In this document: positions 14,959 to 21,382 of the stretch, one piece after another | Numbering within the stretch: the first letter of the stretch is position 1 | Layout of the letters: each line of letters opens with the position of its first letter | NCBI GenBank assembly: GCA_964579765.1 | Contig: CAZOIK010000335.1 | Location: 1-33,106 of the forward strand | Source: DATNBT01 sp964579765 | GTDB taxonomy: Bacteria > Acidobacteriota > Vicinamibacteria > Vicinamibacterales > CAVVIG01 | Direction of reading: 5' to 3' | Length of the DNA stretch: 33,106 nt | Notes under the pieces: generated by a model | Told to the model about the DNA's origin: nothing | The model's input: only the letters and a program-made list of their open reading frames with translations | Database searches by the model: none | Translations under genes and position numbers: made by a program

Positions 14959-14997
14959 CGTCCTGAGCAGCGTCGAAGGACGACGATGTCATCGTCG
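14959..14997. repeat. Double-hairpin intergenic repeat (CGTCCT..AGGACG plus CGACGAT-GTC-ATCGTCG)
   Basis: The first inverted repeat is CGTCCT (14959-14964) with AGGACG (14977-14982). The second is a perfect 7-bp stem with a 3-nt loop at 14981-14997 and shares two bases with the first. Motifs of the CGTCCTGAG..CGAAGGACG type recur between genes in several GC-rich bacteria. It sits in the divergent gap between the Uma2 gene and the thermonuclease. Confidence 0.75.
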
Positions 14998-15090
14998 AGT
15001 GGCGAGATCAAGGGCGAAGTGTGCGTGCGTGGCGGGCGTCTTGCAGCGCGGCATCGCGGATCCCGTAACTCGTTCACAGAGGAACCGGCG

Positions 15091-15759
15091 ATGCAGTTTC
15101 TGCTCAGGATACTCGGTGCGCTCGTTGCAGTTTCTGCCGCGATGGCGGCGCCAGGGCTCGAGCGATCGGATCCAGTGCTCGTGCGCACGGTGATCGACGG
15201 CGACACGATCGACGTGGTGCCGGGCGGCCGCGTGCGTCTGCTCGGCATCGACGCGCCGGAGATCGGACGTGGGTTCGACACGGCGGCGCCGTTTGCGTTC
15301 GCGGCGCGCGACAGGCTCGCGGGCCTCGTGCTCCACCGCTGGGTGAGGCTCGAGGGCGACCGCGAGCCGTTCGACGTCTACAAGCGCCGGCTGGCATATG
15401 TCGTTACCGAAGACGGCGTGTGCGCCAACGTCGTGCTCGTGCGCGAAGGGCTGGCGCGCGTCGAAGCGCGTGAGCCGCTCGTCCGGCTGGACGAGCTGAA
15501 GCGTGCCGAGGCGGAAGCGCAGTCGTTCAGAAAAGGCATGTGGGGCGAGGCGCCGCCCGACCAGACGCCGGGGTATACTCGTCGGCCGGCGCCGCAGAGA
15601 AAATCTACGCGGAAAACCAAGAAGCGCAGGAGTTCGTGGCCGAGATTCCCGTCGAGTACGCATCGCAACGCAAGATTCGCGAACGCAACAAGCTCTATTA
15701 CCGGTTCAACCACTGGCCGATCTGGATCTTCGTTTTCTTCATCGCGCCGGGCCCGCTGA
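15091..15759 (+). CDS. Exported thermonuclease (SNase family), probable run-on C-terminus
   Basis: ATG 15091 has AGAGGA seven bases upstream and opens a signal peptide (LLRILGALVAVSAAMAA), so the enzyme should be secreted or periplasmic. The SNase domain spans about 30-152. It has VIDGDTIDV (D36, D38), RVRLLGIDAPE (R49, D54, E57, matching the staphylococcal catalytic Arg/Asp/Glu) and YKRRLAYV with the second Arg near 99-100. The usual domain end (FRKGMWG) is at about 147-152. The frame then runs on to codon 222. From about base 15600 the third codon positions lose their GC bias, and the sequence reads as a Ser/Arg-rich shadow of the next gene. The true protein probably ends functionally near residue 180, and the last 124 nt overlap the next gene in another frame. 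Confidence 0.85.
   Translation: MQFLLRILGALVAVSAAMAAPGLERSDPVLVRTVIDGDTIDVVPGGRVRLLGIDAPEIGRGFDTAAPFAFAARDRLAGLVLHRWVRLEGDREPFDVYKRRLAYVVTEDGVCANVVLVREGLARVEAREPLVRLDELKRAEAEAQSFRKGMWGEAPPDQTPGYTRRPAPQRKSTRKTKKRRSSWPRFPSSTHRNARFANATSSITGSTTGRSGSSFSSSRRAR
15574..15579 (+). promoter_or_regulatory. Possible -10 hexamer for the membrane-protein gene
   Basis: TATACT, preceded by GGG, lies inside the 3' part of the thermonuclease frame, about 56 bases before GTG 15636. No matching -35 is seen. It would give the downstream pair its own promoter. Confidence 0.3.
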
Positions 15760-16346
15760 CGTTCGATCTGTTCGAGCACGGGTTCGACTCGAGGATGGCG
15801 CTGTGGCTGGGCGCCGTGCTCGTCGGCACCGGGATTGCGGGGCTTCGCGGCCGCCTTCCGGGCGTTGAACCGAAGCCCTACATCATCCGCTTCACCGAAG
15901 ACCGTCCCAATCCGCTCTATCGCCGCGTGTGCTACACGTTTGCGTGGAGCGAGGTGATCACGTTCGCCGTGCTGAACATCACCGGGCTCGTCGTCGCGAT
16001 CGTGACCGGTCATTGGTACCTGAAGCAGATCTATCGCGACGCGTACTTCCCGATGGCCGGATGCATCTGGCTGCTCGGCTTGATCGGACAGCTGCCGCGC
16101 GTGAAGGCGTCCACCAAAGGCGAGGGGCACGAGCGGCGGTACTTCTATGGATCGGTGTGGGCCGTGTGCTGGGCGCAGCCCGCGCTCTGGCTGATGTGGA
16201 AGGTGATCCCGCGCACGCGCCTCGGTGACAGCGTCAAGCTTGTCGTCTTCCTCGCCATCCTGGCGTTCGTGGGCAACCTCGCGCGTCTCGGCCGTCTGCC
16301 GCGCACGCGCCCGATCGTGCCCGGCGAGCTCGCGGTTTCCGATTGA
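15636..16346 (+). CDS. Polytopic membrane protein of unknown function
   Basis: I do not recognise the family. From GTG 15636 the protein has 236 residues with about six hydrophobic spans: WPIWIFVFFIAPGPLTFDLF, MALWLGAVLVGTGIAGL, VITFAVLNITGLVVAIV, PMAGCIWLLGLIGQL, WAVCWAQPALWLMW and LVVFLAILAFVGNLARL. The N-terminus is basic and aromatic (RKIRERNKLYYRFNHW). The start is uncertain. GTG 15636 has AGGAG only three bases before it, and the frame is also open back to GTG 15540 inside the nuclease gene. Codon-position bias shows this frame is the coding one from about 15600. The stop overlaps the TTG of the methyltransferase (TTGA), so the two are coupled and may work together. Confidence 0.75.
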   Translation: MAEIPVEYASQRKIRERNKLYYRFNHWPIWIFVFFIAPGPLTFDLFEHGFDSRMALWLGAVLVGTGIAGLRGRLPGVEPKPYIIRFTEDRPNPLYRRVCYTFAWSEVITFAVLNITGLVVAIVTGHWYLKQIYRDAYFPMAGCIWLLGLIGQLPRVKASTKGEGHERRYFYGSVWAVCWAQPALWLMWKVIPRTRLGDSVKLVVFLAILAFVGNLARLGRLPRTRPIVPGELAVSD

Positions 16347-17119
16347 CACGCGAAGGCTGGCAGGGCTGGGACGAGTACGCGCCGTTCTACGACTGGGAGA
16401 ACGCGCGGACGCTCGGCCGCCGCGACGTGCCGTTCTGGCAGCGCGTCGCGCGTGACGCCCAGGGACGCGTGCTCGAGCTCGGGTGCGGCACCGGACGCGT
16501 GTCCCTTCCACTCGCAAAGAGCGGCGTCGATCTGATTGGCGTCGATCGCTCGCAGCCGATGCGGGCGCGCCTACGCGCGCGTGCGACGCACGCTCGCTTC
16601 GGCGAGACAGGCGCGCTTCGGGCCGTGCGCGCGGACATCCGACACCTGCCCTTCCGGCCCCGTAGCGTCTCGATGGTCGTCGCGCCGTACGGCGTGCTGC
16701 AGTCGCTGATTCGCGAGCGCGATCTGCGCGAGACGCTCGATTCGGTCGCGCGCGTGCTCCAGCGGGGCGGGACGTTCGGCCTCGACCTCGTGCCGGACGT
16801 GCCCACCTGGCGCGAGTACGCCAATCGCGTGCAACTGCGCGGCCGCACGCGCGCTGGCGCGCGGCTGACGCTCGTCGAGTCGGTGCGTCAGGATCGCCGC
16901 CGCCGTCTCACGACGTTCGAGCAGGAGTACATCGAGCGGCGCGGACGCCGCGAAACGCGGCATCGGTTCGAGCTGACCTTCCGCACGCTGAGCGTGCCGC
17001 AGATGAGCGCGCGCCTCGAACGCGCCGGACTCCGCGTCGAGTCCGTGCTCGGCGACTACCGCGGACGCCCCTGGGATCCGCGCGCGGATGTCTGGATCAT
17101 CCTGGCCAAAAAAGGGTAA
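16343..17119 (+). CDS. Class I SAM-dependent methyltransferase
   Basis: The protein has 258 residues with a TTG start overlapping the previous stop by 4 nt. Motif I is VLELGCGTGRVSLPLAKSG (43-61) with the acidic end of strand beta-2 in LIGVDRS. Motif II is around VRADIRHLPF, and MVVAPYGVLQSL and GGTFGLDLVPD match later strands of the Rossmann fold. The N-terminal EYAPFYDWENARTLGRRDVPFW is typical of small-molecule or lipid methyltransferases annotated as UbiE/Methyltransf_25-like. The substrate is unknown. Pairing with a membrane protein hints at a membrane-associated substrate, which is inference. Confidence 0.85.
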   Translation: MTREGWQGWDEYAPFYDWENARTLGRRDVPFWQRVARDAQGRVLELGCGTGRVSLPLAKSGVDLIGVDRSQPMRARLRARATHARFGETGALRAVRADIRHLPFRPRSVSMVVAPYGVLQSLIRERDLRETLDSVARVLQRGGTFGLDLVPDVPTWREYANRVQLRGRTRAGARLTLVESVRQDRRRRLTTFEQEYIERRGRRETRHRFELTFRTLSVPQMSARLERAGLRVESVLGDYRGRPWDPRADVWIILAKKG

Positions 17120-17122
17120 AGT
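17117..17122 (+). promoter_or_regulatory. Putative -10 hexamer of yebC (leaderless geometry)
   Basis: TAAAGT includes the methyltransferase stop codon and ends six bases before the yebC ATG. The nearest purine-rich stretch (AGGG, 17113-17116) is too far upstream to serve as a Shine-Dalgarno. No clear -35 is seen. Confidence 0.4.
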
Positions 17123-17128
17123 TTCTGC

Positions 17129-17887
17129 ATGTCAGGGCACTCCAAGTGGCACTCCATCAAGCACAAGAAGGGCGCGGCCGACGCCAAGCGCGGCAAGATT
17201 TTCACGCGGCTGATTAAGGAATTGGCGGTCGCGGCGCGCGCCGGCGGCGGTGATCCCGACATGAACCCGCGGCTGCGGACGATTGTCGCGGAAGCCAAGG
17301 CCAACAACATGCCGCGCGAGAACATCGAGCGCGCGATCCGCCGCGGCACGGGGCAGGAGCCGGGCGTGTCGTACGAAGAAGCGCAGTACGAGGCCTACGG
17401 CCCGGGCGGCGCGGCGCTCATCATCGACGTCCTCACCGACAACAAGAACCGCACGGCCGGGGAAATCCGCCATCTGCTCGAGAAGCACGGCGGCAATCTC
17501 GCCGCGCCCGGCGCCGTCGCCTGGATGTTCACCAAGAAAGGCTACATCGTCGTCGAGAAGTCGAAGTCGCCAGGAATCGACGAAGAGACGCTGATGACCG
17601 CCGTCCTCGAGGCCGGCGCCGACGATCTGCAGGACGACGAGGACAACTGGGAAGTGTTCAGCACGCCAGAAGCCTTCACGGCCGTGAACGACGCCGTCAA
17701 GAAGCTCGGCATCGAGCCCGCCACCGCGAAGGTGTCGATGATTCCACAGAACTACGTGAAGCTCGAAGGCAAGCCCGCGCAGCAGATGGTCAAGCTGATG
17801 GAAGCCCTCGACGACCACGACGACGTGCAGAACATCTCGTCGAACTTCGACATCTCGGAGAAGGAGATCGAGGCCTCGCTGGCGTGA
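17129..17887 (+). CDS. yebC: YebC/TACO1 family translation-associated protein
   Basis: The protein has 252 residues, full length for the family. The N-terminal signature MSGHSKWHSIKHKKGAADAK is nearly invariant in YebC proteins. Further family blocks are NMPRENIERAIRRGTG, YEAYGPGGAALIIDVLTDN, NRTAGEIRHLL and GGNLAAPGAVAWMF. YebC was long described as a DNA-binding regulator; related proteins act on the ribosome to help translate difficult stretches such as polyproline. It is cytoplasmic. It opens the ruv cluster, and its stop overlaps the ruvC GTG (GTGA). Confidence 0.96.
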   Translation: MSGHSKWHSIKHKKGAADAKRGKIFTRLIKELAVAARAGGGDPDMNPRLRTIVAEAKANNMPRENIERAIRRGTGQEPGVSYEEAQYEAYGPGGAALIIDVLTDNKNRTAGEIRHLLEKHGGNLAAPGAVAWMFTKKGYIVVEKSKSPGIDEETLMTAVLEAGADDLQDDEDNWEVFSTPEAFTAVNDAVKKLGIEPATAKVSMIPQNYVKLEGKPAQQMVKLMEALDDHDDVQNISSNFDISEKEIEASLA

Positions 17888-18438
17888 TCATCTTCGGGAT
17901 CGACCCCGGCTCGGATCGCACCGGCTACGGGTGCGTGAGGACCGACGGCTCGCGCCACGCGCTCGTCACGTGCGGCGCCATCAGGACGCCGAAGTCGGCG
18001 ACGTTTCCGGAAAAGCTGCTCGTCATTCACTCGCGGCTCGCGGCGCTGCTTAGCGAGTGCCGTCCCGACGCCGTGGCCATCGAAGATCTCTTTCATGCCG
18101 TGAACGCGCGCAGCGCGTTGAAGCTCGGGCACGCGCGGGGCGTCGCCATGCTCGCGGCCGTCGAAGCCGGCCTGCCCGTCTATGAATACACACCCGCCGC
18201 GGTGAAGCGCGCCGTCGTCGGCTACGGGCGCGCGGAGAAGCCCCAGGTGCAGCACATGATGAAGCTGATGCTGGGGCTGGCCGCGGCGCCGTCGCCGCAC
18301 GATGCCGCCGACGCGCTCGCGGTCGCGGTGTGTCACATCCACTCCCGGCCGGTGCGTCGCGTGGCGGCCTCGCTGGCCGCGCCGGCCCGCGTCCAGCCGG
18401 GACGCGCGGCGACGAGCTGGCGGCACTACCGTCCGTGA
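17884..18438 (+). CDS. ruvC: Holliday junction resolvase RuvC
   Basis: This 184-residue endonuclease cuts Holliday junctions symmetrically with RuvAB. The four catalytic acidic residues are present: D7 in GIDPGS, E67 in AIEDLF, and D140 and D143 in PHDAADALAVAVCH. The start is GTG, overlapping the yebC stop by 4 nt. The last 30 or so residues are Arg/Ala-rich and less conserved. Its stop overlaps the ruvA GTG in the same way, so yebC, ruvC and ruvA form a coupled chain. Confidence 0.97.
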   Translation: MIIFGIDPGSDRTGYGCVRTDGSRHALVTCGAIRTPKSATFPEKLLVIHSRLAALLSECRPDAVAIEDLFHAVNARSALKLGHARGVAMLAAVEAGLPVYEYTPAAVKRAVVGYGRAEKPQVQHMMKLMLGLAAAPSPHDAADALAVAVCHIHSRPVRRVAASLAAPARVQPGRAATSWRHYRP

Positions 18439-19031
18439 TCGCGCACCTTCGCGGCACCATTCTCGAGAAGCAGCCCAATCGCGTGGTGGTGGATGTCGGG
18501 GGCGTCGGCTACGACGTCGCCGTGCCGCTGTCCACGTTCTACGGCCTGGCGGAGCCGGGCGGACCGGTCGCGCTGCGCGTGCACACGCACGTGCGCGAGG
18601 ACGCCCTGGCGCTGTTCGGATTTGCGACGGCGCTCGAGCTCGATCTCTTCGAGCGGCTGATCGGAATCAGCGGCATCGGTCCGAAGCTCGCGCTGGCCGT
18701 GCTCTCGGGCATCGAGCCGTCCGAGCTCATCGGCGCGATCGAGCGCGGCGATCTCGCGAGGCTGACGGCCATTCCTGGAGTCGGCAAGAAGACCGCCGAA
18801 CGCATCGTGCTGGAGCTGAAGGATCGGCTGCCCAAGGGACACGTGGCCGTGGCGGCGGCGGGCGCTCCCGAGGCGCCCGCGCTGCGCGACGATCTCCTCT
18901 CGGCCCTGATGAACCTGGGGTATCATCGGCCGCTTGCCGAACGAGCCGTGGACGCGGCGCTGCAGGGCGTCGGCCGCGACGCCGGCTTCGAGCGCACGCT
19001 GAAGCAGGCGCTTCGAGAGCTCGCAAAATAG
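18435..19031 (+). CDS. ruvA: Holliday junction branch migration protein RuvA
   Basis: The protein has 198 residues. GTG 18435 overlaps the ruvC stop (GTGA) and yields the family N-terminus (IAHLRGTILEKQPNRVVVDV); an earlier in-frame start would merely reread ruvC. The OB-fold covers about 1-65 (GGVGYDVAVP). Two helix-hairpin-helix motifs follow, ISGIGPKLALAVLSG and IPGVGKKTAERIVLELKD. The C-terminal domain III (about 150-198; ALMNLGYHRPLAERAVDAAL) contacts RuvB. The tetramer binds the junction and loads RuvB. The ruvB start follows two bases after the stop. Confidence 0.96.
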   Translation: MIAHLRGTILEKQPNRVVVDVGGVGYDVAVPLSTFYGLAEPGGPVALRVHTHVREDALALFGFATALELDLFERLIGISGIGPKLALAVLSGIEPSELIGAIERGDLARLTAIPGVGKKTAERIVLELKDRLPKGHVAVAAAGAPEAPALRDDLLSALMNLGYHRPLAERAVDAALQGVGRDAGFERTLKQALRELAK

Positions 19032-19033
19032 CC

Positions 19034-20065
19034 GTGACGACCGATCCGCGCATCGTGACCGCCGCGCGCGTCGAGGAAGACGCGCAGTATGAAGCGGGCC
19101 TGCGTCCGCGCGTCCTCGACGACTACATCGGCCAGGACAAGGTGCGCGAGAAGCTGCACGTCGCGATCGAGGCGGCGAAGCAGCGCGGCGAGGCGCTCGA
19201 TCACGTCCTCCTCTCCGGCCCCCCGGGACTCGGCAAGACGACGCTCGCGTACGTGATCGCGAACGAGCTCGGTGCGGCGATTCGGGCGACGTCGGGGCCC
19301 GCGATCGAGAGGACCGGCGACCTGCTCGGGATGCTCACGAGCCTCGAGCCGCGCGACGTGCTCTTCATCGACGAGATCCATCGCATGGCGCCCGCGATCG
19401 AGGAGATTCTGTATCCGGCGCTCGAAGACTACGAGGTTGACGTGATGGTCGGCCAGGGTCCGAGCGCCCGCTCGATGAAGGTCGGCGTCAACCGCTTCAC
19501 GCTGGTGGGCGCGACGACGAGGACGGGACTGCTCACCGCGCCGTTGCGATCGCGGTTCGGCATCACGGAACGGCTGGAGTTCTATACGCCGGCGGATCTC
19601 GGCGAGATCGTGCGGCGCTCGTCCCGCATTCTCGGCGTGCCGATCGACGAGACATCGTCGGGCGAGATCGCACGCCGCTCGCGCGGCACGCCCCGCATCG
19701 CGAACCGGCTGCTGCGGCGCGTGCGCGATTATGCGGAGGTGCGCGCCGACGGCCGGATCACGCTCGACGTCGCGCGCGCGGCGCTCAAGATGCTCGAGGT
19801 GGACGAGCAGGGATTCGACGAAGTCGATCGCAAGCTGCTGCGCACCATCATCGACAAGTTCGGCGGCGGTCCGGTCGGTATCAGCAGCATCGCCGCCGCG
19901 ATCAGCGAAGAGAAGGACGCGATCGAAGACATCTACGAGCCGTTTCTGATTCAGAACGGCTTCCTCGATCGTACGCCGCGCGGCCGCGTCGCCACCGAAC
20001 GCGCGTACGGCTATTTCGGACTCGATCTTCCGGGCGACCGACGAAGGGACTCGCGACTGTGGTAG
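19034..20065 (+). CDS. ruvB: Holliday junction branch migration ATPase RuvB
   Basis: The protein has 343 residues starting at GTG 19034. It is an AAA+ motor. Walker A is GPPGLGKT (62-69), Walker B is FIDEIH (111-116), sensor 1 is GATTRTG, the arginine-finger region is LRSRFGI, and the C-terminal winged helix contains GGPVGISSIAAAISEEKDAI and GYFGL. It forms hexamers that pull DNA through the RuvA-bound junction. Its 3' end overlaps the fabH start by 7 nt. Confidence 0.97.
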   Translation: MTTDPRIVTAARVEEDAQYEAGLRPRVLDDYIGQDKVREKLHVAIEAAKQRGEALDHVLLSGPPGLGKTTLAYVIANELGAAIRATSGPAIERTGDLLGMLTSLEPRDVLFIDEIHRMAPAIEEILYPALEDYEVDVMVGQGPSARSMKVGVNRFTLVGATTRTGLLTAPLRSRFGITERLEFYTPADLGEIVRRSSRILGVPIDETSSGEIARRSRGTPRIANRLLRRVRDYAEVRADGRITLDVARAALKMLEVDEQGFDEVDRKLLRTIIDKFGGGPVGISSIAAAISEEKDAIEDIYEPFLIQNGFLDRTPRGRVATERAYGYFGLDLPGDRRRDSRLW

Positions 20066-21078
20066 AGCGGAACGCTGGACGGGTCGGCGCACGGCCGACG
20101 AAGATTGCCTCTTTGGCGACGTACGTGCCGCCGCGCGTGCTCACGAACGCCGATCTCGAGAAGATGGTTGACACGACCGACGAGTGGATCATGCAGCGCG
20201 TCGGCATCCGCGAACGCCATATCGTCGATCCGGGGATCGCGACCTCGGACCTCGGCAAGGAAGCGGCGCTCGTCGCCATCGAGCGCGCCGGCCTCACGCC
20301 GAAGGACATCAGCCTGATCGTCGTCGGCACGGTGACGCCGGACATGATGTTTCCGAGTACGGCCTGTCTGATTCAGAAGAAGATCGGCGCGGAGCACGCA
20401 TGGGGGTTCGACATCAGTGCCGCGTGCTCGGCATTCACCTACTCGCTCACGACCGCGAGCCAGATGGTCGCGACCGGTGCGCACGACCACGCGCTCGTGG
20501 TCGGCGCCGACGTGATGTCGAGCATCATCGACTACAAGGACCGCACGACGTGCGTGCTCTTCGGCGACGGTGCCGGCGCGGTGGTGGTGTCGGCGGCGCG
20601 GGAAGGCGACGGCGCGATTCTCGATTTCGAGCACGAGATCGACGGCGGCGGCGCCGACGCCCTGTTCATGCCGGCGGGCGGCAGCCGCCGTCCGCCGTCA
20701 CACGAAACGGTCGAGGAGCGCATGCACTTCGTGAAGCAGGACGGCGCGCGGGTATTCAAGTTCGCCGTGCGCAAGACGGAGGAGATTGCGCGGCGCATCC
20801 TCGAGCGCAATCACCTCTCGCCGTCGGATCTCGATCTCTTCATCTCGCACCAGGCCAACCGCCGCATCATCGAGGCGGCCACCGAGAAGCTGGGCATTCC
20901 CGCGGACAAGACGCTCGTCAACATCGATCGCTTCGGCAACACCACGGCCGCCACGATTCCGCTGGCGCTCAACGATGCGGTGTGCGCGGGCCGGCTGAAG
21001 AAGGGCGACCTCGTGCTGCTCGCGTCGGTCGGCGCGGGATTCACGGTTGGGGCGGTCCTGCTTCGATGGGCGTTCTGA
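20059..21078 (+). CDS. fabH: Beta-ketoacyl-ACP synthase III (FabH)
   Basis: The protein has 339 residues. It condenses an acyl-CoA primer with malonyl-ACP to start fatty acid synthesis. The catalytic triad is C123 in SAACSAF, H264 in ISHQANRR and N294 in RFGNTTAAT, and the GDGAGAVV loop is present. The protein carries about 13 residues before the usual start of homology (KIASLATYVPPRVLTN); GTG 20059 is the only start seen that includes this block. It overlaps ruvB, so it is expressed with the repair genes and not with other fab genes, none of which are in the window. Confidence 0.94.
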   Translation: MVERNAGRVGARPTKIASLATYVPPRVLTNADLEKMVDTTDEWIMQRVGIRERHIVDPGIATSDLGKEAALVAIERAGLTPKDISLIVVGTVTPDMMFPSTACLIQKKIGAEHAWGFDISAACSAFTYSLTTASQMVATGAHDHALVVGADVMSSIIDYKDRTTCVLFGDGAGAVVVSAAREGDGAILDFEHEIDGGGADALFMPAGGSRRPPSHETVEERMHFVKQDGARVFKFAVRKTEEIARRILERNHLSPSDLDLFISHQANRRIIEAATEKLGIPADKTLVNIDRFGNTTAATIPLALNDAVCAGRLKKGDLVLLASVGAGFTVGAVLLRWAF

Positions 21079-21156
21079 GCAGATAACGCCGATTGCAGCC
21101 ACTGCTTGTACAACAGAGCATCTGTTGGGTACTTCATGTGCCAACATATGACATGT

Positions 21157-21255
21157 GTGCCAGTTTGGTCCATGAAGTCACAGATCGCGCGATTTGCTCG
21201 AGAAATTAGCAATACTGGCGTCAGTAACTGTGATCCGCGTGCCAATTTGAGCCAT
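21157..21255. repeat. Pair of 17-bp direct repeats, GTGCCA(G/A)TTTG..CCAT
   Basis: The copies at 21157-21173 and 21239-21255 match at 14 of 17 positions and start 82 bp apart. The core GTGCCA also occurs at 21138-21143, inside the inverted repeat arm. Repeated sites with this spacing could be operators, or multiple terminal repeats of the kind found at the ends of some insertion sequences. Confidence 0.6.
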
Positions 21256-21369
21256 CGGCCGATTGTCAGCTAGCTACGCATCAACCTTCAGTGATCGCGA
21301 CAAGGTCCTTGGAAATGAGCACATTACGACCAAGTTTTTTCATAGTCGAGCTGGTGGCCACTCCTTTGC

Positions 21370-21375
21370 TATAGT
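21370..21375 (+). promoter_or_regulatory. Putative -10 hexamer of the S8 peptidase gene (leaderless geometry)
   Basis: TATAGT ends seven bases before GTG 21383. The only purine run between them (AGAGG) is two bases from the start, too close for a Shine-Dalgarno. No clear -35 is seen. Confidence 0.45.
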
Positions 21376-21382
21376 AGAGGCC

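Larger units (their letters stand above)
21079..21382. other. 304-nt intergenic region, less GC-rich than its surroundings
   Basis: No gene is seen. The composition is visibly lower in GC than the flanks. It holds a 6-bp hairpin (AACAGA-GCA-TCTGTT, 21112-21126) without a T tract, an 8-bp inverted repeat (ACTTCATG 21131-21138, CATGAAGT 21171-21178), two related 17-mers (21157-21173 and 21239-21255) and a T6 run near 21335. The S8 peptidase promoter is at its right end. Candidate explanations are a regulatory region with operators or the remains of an insertion-sequence end. Confidence 0.6.

Noticed and set aside
14952..15281. Upstream extension of the Uma2 frame
   Set aside because: The added residues are antisense to the thermonuclease signal peptide and domain and have no homology to Uma2 proteins, which normally begin near MTTREYLDSYE.
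21138..21255. Sigma-54 promoters on the minus strand at the TGGCAC sequences
   Set aside because: TGGCAC matches a -24 element, but none of the three copies has a TTGC element at the required spacing.
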